This document shows, piece after piece, positions 23,511 to 35,477 of a DNA stretch of 64,000 nt. The DNA is from Strongylocentrotus purpuratus (taxonomy: Eukaryota; Echinodermata; Echinoidea; Camarodonta; Strongylocentrotidae): contig NW_022145558.1 of NCBI RefSeq assembly GCF_000002235.5, forward strand, positions 928,501 through 992,500, given 5' to 3'. A program made the position numbers and the translations under genes. Positions within the stretch are counted from its first letter, which is position 1. Each line of letters begins with the position of its first letter. The notes beneath the pieces were generated by a model. It worked only from the letters and a program-made list of their open reading frames with translations. It did no database searches and had not been told where the DNA came from.

Positions 23511-26500
23511 CTAGCCCATGCATTGGTCGCCTTTTTATACCTTGACTCCTGAAGGGGATTTCTTACAAACCCCAACCCCAGTGGGGGTAGGAAACCATTG
23601 AATTAAAGACAATCGTAAGAATGAGAATACACAGTGTTGTAGGGTATGTCGAACTTGATGGAAGAGTTGAAAGAGAGAGAAAGAGATCCAGGGAAGCGTA
23701 GCCCTACAAGAGATGTGTAAAAGGACAACTCTTCTTTTAAGGCCTCAACAAGCAAACCCATACCCTAAGAAAAGTATTTTCTTTTTTTTGTTTGTTAATC
23801 TTGTACAGTCCCTGGTTGTCATCTTTGCTTCTGATAAATAATATGTAGTGGCCAATATTCTATCAAAAATTTAGACTCAATACTTGGTTATAAAGTTGTT
23901 CATTGTTTTTATATGATCAAGGTCCCTATGGAAGAGTAAATACTGATACAGTGTGTATTGGGAAAAAAACAACATTTAGAAACCAAAGTTTTGCTATCTG
24001 TACTTTCTACATGCTACTTCTTTATCCATGGGCTTTGTCAAGACACCGCCAGTTTTGGGTCAATAATTGTTCATCATGTTGCCATCGTAGTTACTCATGT
24101 GGTTCACCCAAATCCTGGCCAAGGGATTCAGGCACGAACCTCAAGAAATCTTCCAACGGTGATTCACAAGACAAATGTACTTTTGTTATCGATCCTGATA
24201 GAGATTTCATTGCATTGCGTTGATACAGTGTACTGACAAAAAGTCCTACCCCTAAACAGCTGCGGATTTGCCCAAAGAAAGGTGGAGTCTAAAACTCTCA
24301 ATTTTCAAGACAAATCTTGAGACCTGATGGTTTATAAGAAAGATGATTTCATTGAAATCGAGAAGTGAGAAGACTGAACTTCTTATAAAAGCGATTTGTA
24401 ATCTAGTCAGGAAGATATATGTAGTAACTCTATCAGTGTAGAAAAAAAAGAAAAGGAAAAGAGGCAGAAAACAAAAATAATACACAGAAGCTCATTTGGG
24501 ATCTACCATAGGAAGACTTAATTTTCTCATGACAATATAAATTATTACATTTCCTTTTTACCAGATCTGTGTTAGAGCTTACCACAGCTAAATCTTAAGC
24601 TACTACCATGTATCTATTTATTATTTTTTAATTTTTTATTTACTTATTTATCTATTTTTTTGTAAAGGTCCATTTTGAGATTTAGCTTTATTATTTTATT
24701 GTGCTGTGTAATGATGACTGGCATATCGCTCTCTGGCTCCACAAGCCACATTGCTCGTGTATTTCTCATTTCTTTTCTGACTGCCATCGGAGCAATTTGA
24801 GTGCAATGTGTGAATTTGTCTTTGATCTTAGGCCGGAGAAGACTCTTTCTGAAATTCAAATTTTGCTACTTTTGAATTTGAGTGGCAGACTTTCACTTTG
24901 AGAGCAAATGAATATGGTAGTGGGACGTTTATCAACTTGATATTACAACAATGACCGACATATTTCATGTGTACACTGTAAGTGTTAATCAATCGTTATA
25001 TAATGGCTATTACATAGTTCGTGAATGAACCTGGGCAATGAAAAGTAAGTTTGCGTTTACGGTACAGGAATTTCATTTAAACGTACAGTAGATATGCTAT
25101 CAAAATAATCAGATTTTTCTTTGCGTAGTGATAGTACATGTAATGTACTACTTGTATGATACATTACAATGAAATTATGTTGTTACAAGCTTTTTTTATT
25201 TTTATCATTTTTTCTTTCTTCCAAATTTCGTGCTATCAAGAATTACCATAGAATCATACACTTTTGTGACTTTTATCTTGCAACAAGTTTTACTGTAGGA
25301 AACTTCCATGAATTACATTAAAAATGATTTATTTGTTAAAATGCACAAAACTTTGATAAATCTGAACCATTTGCAAGATTTTGCAAACATTTCATGCACC
25401 TGAAAGTTGCTGGTATACAAACAGTTATTTGATCTGTTCTTCTGTGATTTAAAAAATATATACTATTACTGGGTCTGTGGTTCATTTGAGGTTGGCATTA
25501 GCCGTTTGTTTATTTTTATAATATTCCATTCAGAAATGCATGAACGTGTGTATTGATGTTTCTTAATTCAGGTGTTAAACTTGAAACAGAAATAGGTTGA
25601 TGCTATAGCACCTATTGCATGAGTTTCATTGATAATTTGTGAAAGAGGGGGGGGGGGGGGGGGGGGACTGAGTGAAAAAGTGGGGAAGATTTGTTGTTAT
25701 TTTTTTGAGGGGGAGGTAGAGAGGAAAAGCAGATGTTTCCCCTTTTGTGTTAAAGGATAGTAAACTTCACTGGTATCATCTGTTAAAATCCATATTTTGG
25801 TCAACCCCAAAAGTGCATTTAGTTTGTTATCCTACTGATTTTACACAGATTGGTGCCGAATTGACACCTTTGTAATCGAGTGAACCCCCTCGTGTACTTT
25901 CTTATTGTGGAGTGTGGCGTGAAAAATAGCAAGCACAAATTGTTGAAATCACTCTTGGTGCCCTCTCCCCCTACTTTTCTCTGCGTTTGACCATGAAACC
26001 AAACGCAAGGAAACAACTGTTGCAAGAACCATGCCATGCATTGGACTGATAAACATAAAATGCTCCAGTTTTGTTTTGTTTTCTTCAGATGGAGCAGCTA
26101 TTGTTTCAAAGCCAGCAGGGGGTCTTTTTATTTTGAAATCAATCTGTTTTGAAAGATTCATTTTGTGATGAATTATAGTGATGGAAATTGTTTATATTAC
26201 AATGTACATTATTATCAGAAGAGCACCAATTTGTTCAAGTGATGAAATAGAGAACAAAATTCTCTTCATAAAGTGAAGTTATAAATCAATCTGTTTTAAA
26301 GTCCTGATTATGAGAAAAATTCTAATGATGGAAATCATATTAAATTTATTGCGGAAGAGTACGTAAAAGATTCAGTTCAGTCAAAATGACCCTTAAAAGA
26401 AGTGATGTTACAGAATACAGATCAATCCATTTTTAACTCCTTGAAATTCTATGAAAATATTTCAGTAATTGAAATCATTTTTTAGCAGAAGAGGATGAAT

Positions 26501-27229
26501 AACACTCGGGTCAATTGACCATGAGACAAATGGAAATTTGTTTTCACTTCTTAAAGTGAAGTGTGAGATAATAGAAACTGAAAAAGCTGAGTACTTATAT
26601 ATGATGGCAAACACTTGAACTGCATGTTTTGCAAATCCGTAATTCTTCAGTCTAAGGCGTATAACGAAAAAATGTCAACTTTATAGACCTCCACGTTTAT
26701 AAATTCTGTCGTTTGTCGCCACCCTTTTCATTCAATTATAGACCGCGTTGCAGATACATGTACATTTGTAAGTAGCAGCTGATTGGGAAATCATTTACTG
26801 TTTCTGAGCTAAATATTTTTCTTTTATCGGACATCAAGCTGGAATCCTGAATTATTTAAAGAAAATAATATGGTCTCATGGTCTCAGATGTTCTTCTCAA
26901 TTTTTGAAGTACTGAACATGGTTCAGACAACTTTATTTGTGAAGAAAATTTCATGATGAGAATCGTTAAAAAGTCAAAGCTGTCTACAGCGACCGCCCAA
27001 GGGGAACACAAAAAGTGGTCTTTGTAGACAGGTTCCTTTAGTACATGTTTCAATGAGAAACCATTTTCAAAGGAAACAAAAAAATTGCTTGTTGTAGATA
27101 CATTTGTAGGTGGTCTTTGTAGACAGGTGGTCACCAAAGCAGGTTAGACTGTACTTATTTAGTGACGGAATAGATTTGATGAAACCCACCTTTTCAAATA
27201 TTTAATTTCTTCTCATTTTTTCTTTGCAG
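23511..27229 (+). other. Intronic or upstream DNA before the first coding TEAD exon
   Basis: No coding exon seen. Contents: a poly-G tract at about 25647-25666; a degenerate tandem array at about 26090-26620 in which ATCAATCTGTTTT-like segments recur roughly every 130-150 bases; and a short repeat with GTCTTTGTAGACAGGT duplicated at about 26965-27130, ending only about 100 bases before the exon acceptor. Confidence 0.5.
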
Positions 27230-27309
27230 GTCTCGTCGTCGCCCCTCCAATTTGACTTTCACCCCCGACAGTGACGGTCTATCCTGCCACCATACCTGCC
27301 TCAATAGAG
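27230..27309 (+). other. TEAD 5' UTR portion of the start-codon exon
   Basis: The acceptor TTCTTTGCAG ends at 27229 after a T-rich tract, so this exon is spliced to an upstream, unseen, untranslated exon. An in-frame TGA at 27253-27255 stops any upstream frame from entering the TEA-domain frame through this acceptor, so initiation must be inside this exon. Confidence 0.8.
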
Positions 27310-27541
27310 ATGTCCGACAGTTGGCCCCCTTCTCAGGTGCCCCCTGCCCCCCAGACCCCCACCGGGGGGACGCAGCCAGGGGGGCAGACCACGCCCGGCT
27401 CGCCCACCGACGATGAATTGGGCAACGATGCAGAGGGCGTGTGGAGCCCCGACATCGAGCAAAGCTTCCAGGAGGCCCTGGCTATATATCCACCGTGTGG
27501 ACGCAGGAAAATTATTCTATCAGATGAAGGCAAAATGTATG
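27310..27541 (+). CDS. TEAD: TEAD transcription factor, exon with start codon and first part of TEA domain
   Basis: Encodes residues 1-77 plus the first base of codon 78. Residues 1-38 are a Pro/Gly/Thr/Gln-rich low-complexity N-terminus starting MSDSWPP, as in TEAD proteins. From residue 39 the sequence is TEA domain: [15 protein letters not shown] (helix 1 start), [14 protein letters not shown] and ILSDEGKMY. These are nearly invariant in animal TEAD/TEF-1/scalloped proteins. TEADs bind MCAT/GGAATG sites and recruit YAP/Yorkie or Vgll in the nucleus as the output of Hippo signalling. The start is ATG at 27310 with G at -3; an in-frame stop lies at 27253. The donor G|GTGAGT follows 27541 and leaves the codon split 1/2. 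GC content is well above the flanking introns. This could be any TEAD paralogue, since invertebrates usually have one. Confidence 0.97.
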
Positions 27542-27749
27542 GTGAGTACTAAGATTCCCCTCATTCAGTAAAGGCATTTATACTTATAGAAAGGGACACT
27601 TCAGGCTCGTTTACATATAACGTTGAAAACTGTGACATGTGCTCAAGCGACTATTGCTCCGAGCTATATTTCGGTCGCAAGCTACAGGGTTAGATTTAGG
27701 GATGCGATGGAAAATTGATTTCAATTTATGCAGAATTATCCAGAAACTG

Positions 27750-27902
27750 TAGACAAGTCATAATGATTATCCTACCTAGCAACAACTAATGTATGCAATT
27801 TGAATTTGAATTTTGAATTTGAATTTGTAACAGATGAAAGAAAGAATTTGTATCAAGGCGCTTCACCAAAATATGGTTACATTACGAAAATTGGTCTATT
27901 AC
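27750..27902. mobile_element. Half copy of the AATAGGCCA foldback family
   Basis: GCAACAACTAATGTATGCA, a (AATTTG)n stretch, and then TATGGTTACATTACGAAAAT and GGTCTATT match the right arm of the complete element at 50401-50709. The left arm is absent. Confidence 0.65.
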
Positions 27903-29870
27903 CACTTAGCATGAGTGCCATAGAACCTCAGATCTCTGTAACGTACAAGTAGACGTCCGAATCAAGACATCTATCTCCGGACCCTAATCCTGTCAATCAA
28001 GCCTTGCAAGAAAGATGTCCATTTACAGGGGGATCATGATAATGGTACAAGGTGTCGGGGTAAAGTGGTCTTATTGAGTTCGGTCAGACACTTCATTTGT
28101 CTTCGCTGACATGTAGTATTTGCCTTGGGTAGATCTTGTGCATTCATACCCGAATAGCTTTCATACCTACCCCAAACCACGTTTGCACAGAAGACTGTTT
28201 GCAGACCTGCACCTAGCCTGGCTTCTAGGCAAACAGAGTTCATTTTGAATGGTCTCATTTGCTACATAACCTGCAGAGACATGTAATTTGTAGCATCGCA
28301 AAAGCTACTCAATGACCCAAGAGATAATGTTTGTCTTTGAGCTAGGCTAATACGGCCCTATTTTGTGATGATTTTTTTATTTCATAGAAAGTACTAATAG
28401 GAGGCTAGTTTGCACAGTACTTACAGTATGTACATGTAGGGCAGGGTCACACTTAAAAAATCATTTATAATGTACAACCTGTACATGTACTGTACATTTG
28501 TAGGCTAACATGCAGCAGCAGCAACACTTTGTATTTCCTACTCCAAATAATGCTTGTTGAATAAAATTTACGTTTTATTATCATACAATTATAATTTAGA
28601 ATTGTAATATCATTTACGATTCATTAACATACAGTACGATACTATTTTGATTTGAAAATATACTAATTTTTTATTAACTAATACCCTGAAATATATTAGC
28701 AATATCTTGTCCACATACTTTAACGTATTATGAAATACCATTACAGTTTGTACAGTAGGCCTGCAAGTATACATTGTATCTGTGTGTGTACATTTACAGC
28801 TGTACAACAAAAACATGTACTTGTATGTCACCTACAAATGTTGATTTGTTAAACACGTACTACAGGTAGTCTTTATAGTTTACAATGTAGAGAAATACAT
28901 TTGTGTTTTGTTTATTTACACTGCGTTAAATACTATGATTACGAAAATCTACTGACAGCTATGTGCCGAAAAATGGTAAAAATGAAAATGAAAATGAAAA
29001 GCAGTTTCAAATAATTCATTGGTATATTTATGTCAGTCAACTATGGAGACGTGCATTTATGAATGCACGGAGCAGATTGATTTCCAGGGGTCGCATTGCT
29101 TTCCAGGTATTCTAGCTCAAACCAACTTCCAAGAAGTACTACATGTGTATAAAAAAAAACGTGTACAGTGTACACCTGTAGGCTTCTCAGGTGTGTAGAG
29201 TGTTATCGTGTGACCCAACATGGAAATGTAATGTAGCTTGTAGGCTACACTGCACCCATGAGTATGTGCAGTACATGTATGTCCTTTCGTTTACTTGTGC
29301 CCAATAATTGAGAACATTGATCAGATTTAGAATTACTGTAACACTCAAATTGTGCACTTGTAGCCTTTTAGGGTCAAGTGGCAACATCAGTCCATTACCT
29401 TTGATAATTTTGCTATTAAAATTATCATCAATATTCTGTTCCTTTCTGTGAATTCAAATTTCCCACAAAATGTAATCCTCATTATGAGAAACAAATGGAG
29501 ATGTGTAAGGAGACAAAACGAAGTGGTAGATGAGTACCGGTAGTCAATTTTTATTTGATGTATACACTATATACTGTATAATAAATTTAAACACACAAGA
29601 TTGTTTTCTCAGCATTTCTGTCAGTCTACAAAAAGTGAAAATGGAAAGAAAATTAGAGATGTGTTTGTCCTCTCTTTGAATTTTGATATTGTCTGGAGAG
29701 CCTATCGCTCATAAATCTATGCAGGACTACCTTTCAGCGATAAATCTACAGGCTTGTTTTCTTATCTGCTTGGGTCCGTGACTAGGGGTCGCGACCTCGG
29801 GGAGAGCCCAACCATCGCTGGGGTCAAAGGGTCAAGATCAAGTCTATTGCTGGGTCCCTTCTCAGTGGGG
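27903..29870. other. Intronic DNA, mostly unique
   Basis: TACATGTAC clusters near 28430-28500, an AAAATG short repeat near 28978-29000, and a CpG-containing block at 29690-29870 with CAGCGATAAATCT and GGGTCGCGACCTCGGGG. No exon recognised. Confidence 0.4.
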
Positions 29871-29872
29871 TT

Positions 29873-30172
29873 TCTCTTTCGATTATGGCTGGCACCGTAC
29901 CTGCCGCTGTCATGTTATAGGCTATATGGATAAGATGTGTAGCACTGTAGGATTACCATGTTTATGTACACTGTACATTGTCAAACGTTTCCATGTACGT
30001 TTCGATGTACACTTTGATGTACATTTTGATGTACGTTTCGATGTACAATGTACATGTACATGTATGTTTGTTTTTGTGGACATACAAGCAGGACTACACA
30101 CAAATTCTCTTTCGATTATGGCTGGCAGAGTACCTGGCGCTGTCATGTTATAGGCTATAGATAAAATGTGTT
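29873..30172. repeat. Diverged duplication flanking a TTTGATGTACA minisatellite
   Basis: TCTCTTTCGATTATGGCTGG and the following GTACCTG..GCTGTCATGTTATAG occur at about 29873 and again at about 30108. Between them is a short tandem repeat of TTYGATGTACRTT units (about 30000-30060) ending in GTACATGTACATG. Confidence 0.8.
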
Positions 30173-30483
30173 GTAAATTTGAATCTTTGACATATTGGTT
30201 TACACGCACATGTATGTACATGTTTATGTACATGAAGGCCTACGTACATTGTATGGCCATGCACACTACATACAAACAAATGTACATTTATTTTAGGCTC
30301 TGGACAGCGTTTTGTTTTTTATCAACGGTTGTAGCAGGTCCGTTACACGTACATGTAGAGTCCTTTTGAAAATCTGAAAAATAAATCTGAAATCCAGACT
30401 AAAAGTATCTATTTCATTTCATTTGTTTTTAATCCACATTCCAGTTTAAAACAAAACATGCTTGAAAACTAAAGGCCTAGTCT

Positions 30484-30640
30484 CTGTTTAATTATCCCCT
30501 CGCCGACGAAGTCAGAGGGGATATAGTTTTGTTTTAATTTGTGTCAATGATAAATGGGATAAGGCTTAAATTTGTAGATCTCTTGGTGATTATTTTTCTT
30601 GAGATTGTCTTGAGATTGTAGTTCTCATTGTGAATACATA
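30484..30640. mobile_element. Possible dispersed repeat starting CCCCTCGCCGACGAAG
   Basis: The ATCCCCTCGCCGACGAAGTC / AGAGGGGATATAG arrangement resembles the start of dispersed repeats common in invertebrate genomes. I cannot define its end. Confidence 0.25.
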
Positions 30641-30650
30641 TTGTTCTTAA

Positions 30651-31016
30651 AGGTAAAGACCAGTTATGGTCGTGCGATTGCATTGTGAAAGAAACGTTGT
30701 GGAATCGATCAGAAAAGGTTGATCATCTAGCATCTAGCATCTGCAAGGTTCTGGAATCATCAAAATGATAAGAAATTTGGCCCATTCTTCGTAAAGTTAC
30801 AAGCACTATACACAGAAAGATGTATATGGGACTACCCTATATCTCTCACAGACCATGAGAGAAACAAATTTACCAAATATATGAATTAGTAGGCGGTTTC
30901 CCGGCAAATTTTTTATCATCATGTATTAGTCAAAACATATTCTTTCACATGATAGGTAATGAGAGCTTCCATTTCATTTTTTGAAATTGGGGCGTTTCCA
31001 ATACTGGTCTTTACCT
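30651..31016 (+). mobile_element. TTAA-flanked MITE, family 2
   Basis: TTAA (30647-30650), then AGGTAAAGACCAGT, ending ACTGGTCTTTACCT and TTAA (31017-31020). The core shares GCGATTGCATTGTGAAAGAA and CACAGAAAGATGTATATGGG with family 3 at 36658, so the two families share an internal region but have different ends. Confidence 0.88.
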
Positions 31017-31190
31017 TTAAGAATATTATTTTTGTGAAGATTACCTACACTGTAGCAATAATATGCAAAGAAGGCTGATGAGGCTGTCATCAGGGTGTAG
31101 CCTTGATAAGATGGGGACAGTTGGTTATGAATGAAATACTGACCAGTATATTAGTTTATTGTTGCCTAAATCTATGATTCTGGTACGTCA

Positions 31191-31398
31191 GGTGCGATAG
31201 CCCAGTTGGTAGAGCAGTGGTCTCGTAATCCGGTAACCCGGGTTCGAAACCAAGGCGATTCGCTTGTGCCCTTTGGTAAGGCATTAATCCTCATTACCAA
31301 GTCTCTCTTAGAGGACCTAAAGCCGTCGGTCCTCTGGTGGCTAATACTAACAAGCATTTATGCTTTCTGAGCAGTCGGGTAAAATAACCACCACTACA
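31191..31398 (+). mobile_element. tRNA-derived SINE, copy 2
   Basis: Head GGTGCGATAGCCC with A box TAGCCCAGTTGG (31198-31209) and B box GGTTCGAAACC (31241-31251). Body GCCCTTTGGTAAGGC and AGGACCTAAAGCCGTCGG; tail GGTAAAATAACCACCACTACA. Same family as the copy at 18298. Target duplication is not obvious. Confidence 0.88.
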
Positions 31399-31569
31399 GT
31401 GAAATATGCTTAGTTATCTTCACGAGCATTATTTTCCTAAAGATAACCCAGCAATAATAATATGGAAAGGAGATTTGTAAGGTGTCATGTGCATGACCTT
31501 GATCAGATGAAGATAGGAGTTGGTGATCGAGGTGGTGATTGAGGGCAGGGTTGGGACAGGCATCTGTCC

Positions 31570-32290
31570 ACCTCAAGCTGAGAAAATAAACCTTGTTCTG
31601 ATTACTCATCTCGTTGCATGCAGAACTGTTCACACCTGCAGATGAACTATGTTTCTAAACGCAGTTGAGACAGAGCGTGAACAGACTTCATCCACTTCAT
31701 CCAAATCTAAGAAAATAAACCTTGTCTACACAGTACACTGATACAATGCTGATTACTCATCTCATTGCATGCAGAACTGTTCACACCTGCAAATGCCAAT
31801 TACATGCATGTAGTACATGCACGTTTCTATACGCAGTTGAGATATTGTTCATAAGTGCAAAAGTTTACAAATACCTCAGTAATCCATGAATTTGTAGGAG
31901 ATGGCCACTTGCTGTATAAGATGTACTTGTCTTAAAAGATAAACTATTAAAAAAACGTGCTCTTTTTACACGTGTTTCTAAACGCAGTTGAGATATTGTT
32001 CACGAGTGCAAAAGTTTACAAATACCTCAGTAATCCATGAATTTGTAGGAGATTGCCACTTGCCGTGTAAGATGTACTTGTCTTAAAAGATAAACTATTA
32101 AAAAAACGTGCTCTTTTTACACGTGTTTCTAAACGCAGTTAAGATATTGTTCATGAGTGCAAAAGTTTACAAATACCTAAGTAATCCATGAATTTGTAGG
32201 AGATTGCCACTTGCCGTGTAGGATGTACTTGTCTTTATAAAAGATAAACTATTTAATAAAAAACGTGCTCATTTTACACGTGTTATTCAA
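31570..32290. repeat. 151-bp tandem repeat with a compound upstream part
   Basis: ACGCAGTTRAGATATTGTTC starts at 31831, 31982 and 32133, an exact 151-base period, with near-identical bodies (TTGTAGGAGATTGCCACTTG, AAAAACGTGCTC). Upstream, ACTCATCTCRTTGCATGCAG and GAACTGTTCACACCTGC occur twice (about 31603 and 31755), each followed by a variant of the same GTTTCTAWACGCAGTTGAGA block. Confidence 0.92.
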
Positions 32291-32890
32291 AGTACATACT
32301 TTAAATTCAACGAGCATCAACGTTGCTGATCTGCTCTCATGTGCATCTAGAACACATTGCATTACTTCTCGGCACGTTTACACGTAAAGTGTTTTTAATT
32401 ATATAAACGATGAGATTTTATTGCACTCTGAGGGGAAATGATTCTCCTTTGTACTAGCTTGTTGTTGCCTTGGTGAAATGTACTTTACCCTGAATTCCCT
32501 ACATGCTGTGCTTTCAATTCCTACTTCAAGGGTCACACACATAGAACACTCATGATTAGAGGGAAGATCGAGAGAGGGGGAGATGAAAAGAAGCAATTTG
32601 TCTTCGAGTAGTGGGTTGGGACGATCTAGTCCTTTTGTTTGACAAAAAAAGCCATGTAATTTACATGTAGCTGGAATGCAACTCATTAGCAGTTTCAGGA
32701 AATTGAAGCGGCGCTGATGGATTTTTTGTTAATTGTCGGGAGCAACTCTCTTATCCTCGTGAGCATTATAGCTAGCGCAGGGGTCTCCGTCCTAGGGCAG
32801 ATGGCATGCTATAGACTTGATAGGGAAGCAGATGAGAATCGGGGTAAATCTGATTGCATGCCGTGCACTTTTTCTCCTTTGGAAAGATTT
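32291..32890. other. Intronic unique DNA
   Basis: No exon recognised; open frames here are short and without known domains. Confidence 0.4.
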
Positions 32891-32894
32891 GGGA

Positions 32895-33340
32895 TTTGGA
32901 GAGAGAGAGAGAGAGAGAGAAGGGGAGAGAAAGATATTGAGAATACATGATACAAGAGGAATTACAAAGAAAAAGAGGAAGACGGACAAGAAGATGTATT
33001 AATTTTACAGAGAAAGATGGAGAGAGAGAGAGAGAGGGGGAGAGAGAGAGAGAGAGAGAGAGAAGAAGAAAGAAAGAGAGAAGAGGTGAGAAAGAGATTG
33101 GGATTACAAAAAGAATGACAACTGAGCAGAATGGATGACAAAGAAGAAAGAAGAAGAGGGGAAAGAAGAAGCATGTATTGTACAGAGAAAGATGGAAAAT
33201 GAGAGAGGGAGAGAGAGAGAGAGAGCAAACAAGCAAGGGTGAGTTAGGAAGAGAGAGAGAGAAAGTAGGGTGAGTTAGGAAGAGAGAGAGAGAAAGTTGG
33301 AGAGAGAGAATGGGAGAGAGAGAGAGAGAGAGAATGGGAG
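32895..33340. repeat. (GA)n-rich array with internal duplication
   Basis: GAGAGA tracts alternate with AAGAAGAAAGA and a duplicated segment, GGTGAGTTAGGAAGAGAGAG (about 33238 and 33268). A larger unit (ATTACAAAAAGAA/AGAAGACGGACAAG...ATGTATT...ACAGAGAAAGATGG) occurs twice. Confidence 0.93.
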
Positions 33341-33501
33341 GAGTGTCAAGATGAAGATACAGTATACAGGTGTATGTATATCAAAATATGAGACAAAAAA
33401 TGATCAAGGATAGGAGATAAGATAGTAAAGAACAGTGAAATTAAAATGACAAATTACAGGTAGGATCATATAGAATTAAAAGATGGTATAAATATAATAG
33501 A

Positions 33502-33505
33502 AGAG

Positions 33506-33543
<38 letters not shown>

Positions 33544-33683
33544 AAAGAAAGAGTACGTCTCCTCAGCTGTCATATGTATGATGAGTATGAGTATTGATCC
33601 AGGTGTATATAAAAATAAGAGAGACAAAAATGTGAAAGGATAGGAAATAAGATAGATTTATAAAAGAGAAGAGAAGAGAAGAT

Positions 33684-33740
<57 letters not shown>
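33502..33740. repeat. (GA)n array, two blocks
   Basis: Two long GA runs. The sequence between them (about 33560-33660) resembles 33340-33490 (GTGTATRTAWATCAAAATA-like, GACAAAAA, GGATAGGAAATAAGATAG), so the whole GA-plus-spacer segment is duplicated. Confidence 0.92.
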
Positions 33741-33741
<1 letters not shown>

Positions 33742-33744
33742 AGA

Positions 33745-34130
33745 AGGAAGATAAACAAAGAGAATTGCATGTACAGTGGTGTGTACAAGTGGAATTGTGT
33801 GAGGAGGATGAATGAAGTGACATGTATTTCTAATCAAGCCGAGTGAGCAGCCAGCAAACCTCCATTACCTCGCAGTGTTTTGGTTTTGCAGATTGGAATG
33901 CATGGTATGCTAGGCATGCAGTGCAGGGAGCTGACAGGGGAAATTGACGATGCACAGCGTTGCCTTGGCGACAAATGAATCACCACCAGCCACGCAGTCT
34001 ACTACCCCCAGCCACTTGATTAAATAAAGTGGTGCAACCCGGTAATAGCAGTGTGTGTGTCGGTGTGTGGTTTTGCAGAGAGAGGCTGAGGGAGAGTCTA
34101 ATGGGAAGAAATCTAGCTGTTTCATTATTG
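33745..34130. promoter_or_regulatory. Candidate intronic regulatory block
   Basis: Unique, balanced-composition DNA right after GA tracts. It contains GGAATG (33895-33900, the TEAD recognition core), the inverted-looking GCATGGTATGCTAGGCATGC, and an X-box-like GTTGCCTTGGCGAC (33959-33972). Function is inferred from motifs only. Confidence 0.25.
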
Positions 34131-34920
34131 ATGATATGCTTATTAGACAGGGACTTATCTATTTTAGTGTAGGGGTGATACTGATGGTTACCTTTTGAGG
34201 GAGGGGTGGAGTTTTAAATGATACATGTAGGGAATTTATAATGAATTCATTTGACATGGAATGTGATTTTGCTTTGTGGAATATTATCAGGACTGAAACA
34301 ATCTGATTGTGGGGGTTCTTCTTTGTACATGTTCATGTACAGGGTGTATGTCAATTTTTAGAGAAATGAACATGGACAGTTTTTTTGCTGATAATCTCTC
34401 AGATATTATTATATCACCCAACTATTAAAATGAACTACATAAGTTATATTTTTATTTAGCTCTTAGCGTTGGCTCTGACTTAGAAATTGATACATAACAG
34501 TATATTTCTTTTCAAAATTATCAAATCTTTGTTCATTATTTGGGTATAAAAGTGTAAAATACAATTTCGCGTCTGTCTGTCACTATTGTAATTTGCAAAA
34601 CAGTCGAGATGAAATTCATTGCCCTTTGTTACACATTAACAAAGCTTACCTTTACATTATTTCAGCTAAATAATAGTTTAAAAAAACGTCTCACTCATGT
34701 ACATTGTACATACCAAATAATGGTTTAAAAAAATGTCTCGCTCATGGACATTGTACATACCAAATAAAGAACAAAGATTTGTTCATTTTGAAAAGATGTA
34801 CCATTTTATTGACTTGCTTTCATTAGCAATATATCTTCTTCCCCTGTCTTCTTTAGTGGCCCAGCTATACAAATCGATCATAGAACATACAATTTTTATA
34901 TCAGGTGGCCGATGATGCAA
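34131..34920. other. Intronic AT-rich DNA with one short duplication
   Basis: At about 34673-34772 a unit of about 51 bases is duplicated (CTCATGKACATTGTACATAC twice). No exon seen. Confidence 0.5.
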
Positions 34921-34926
34921 TTATTC

Positions 34927-34996
34927 TGAAAACTTCTCTGAAAACTTCTCTGAAAACTTCTCTCAAAACTTCTCTCAAAACTTCTCTCAAAACTAC
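34927..34996. repeat. 12-bp minisatellite, about 6 copies
   Basis: SAAAACTTCTCT repeated; the first three units begin with G and the last three with C. Confidence 0.95.
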
Positions 34997-35477
34997 CTCC
35001 TGCAGTAGTATGCTGATATTGAAAGAAATGAGGATTTTAGAAATATAATTTGGTATGCCTGCCATACAGTATTTACTCTTATAAAACAAAATATTTGGTA
35101 GATTCAATTGTAAGAAAACGTTTGGACCTTTTATTTCTGCCATGCAAACACTTACACCTTCTTGTAACGACTAAAACATGCTCCATGAATTACGGAATCA
35201 TGTTGTAGATTGTTTGTTCCTGCCACGTGCGTTCGACTATTACAGTCTGCACACGAGGACAACTGAGCTGTAACTTGAAGAAAATATTCAGGTTTTACTT
35301 GAGGCATGTTACTTGAAGCACGTGCATTCTTACATAATAGCAGTCGGATGTCTGTTGAGTGGCTCGGGTCATTGAGACAAGAATCGCTGACTTTTACACA
35401 TGTATTTACACTGCAGGAAACCAGTTTAAAACATTTGATTTACATTACTGGAAAAACATTTTAAAAGAATGTCAATT

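Noticed and set aside
27271..27309. GTG at 27271 as TEAD start
   Set aside because: In frame, and non-AUG starts are known in vertebrate TEADs, but the ATG at 27310 has a good context and begins the family-like MSDSW segment.
32772..33236. 154-codon minus-strand frame and partners
   Set aside because: Lies in GA-rich repeats; low complexity.
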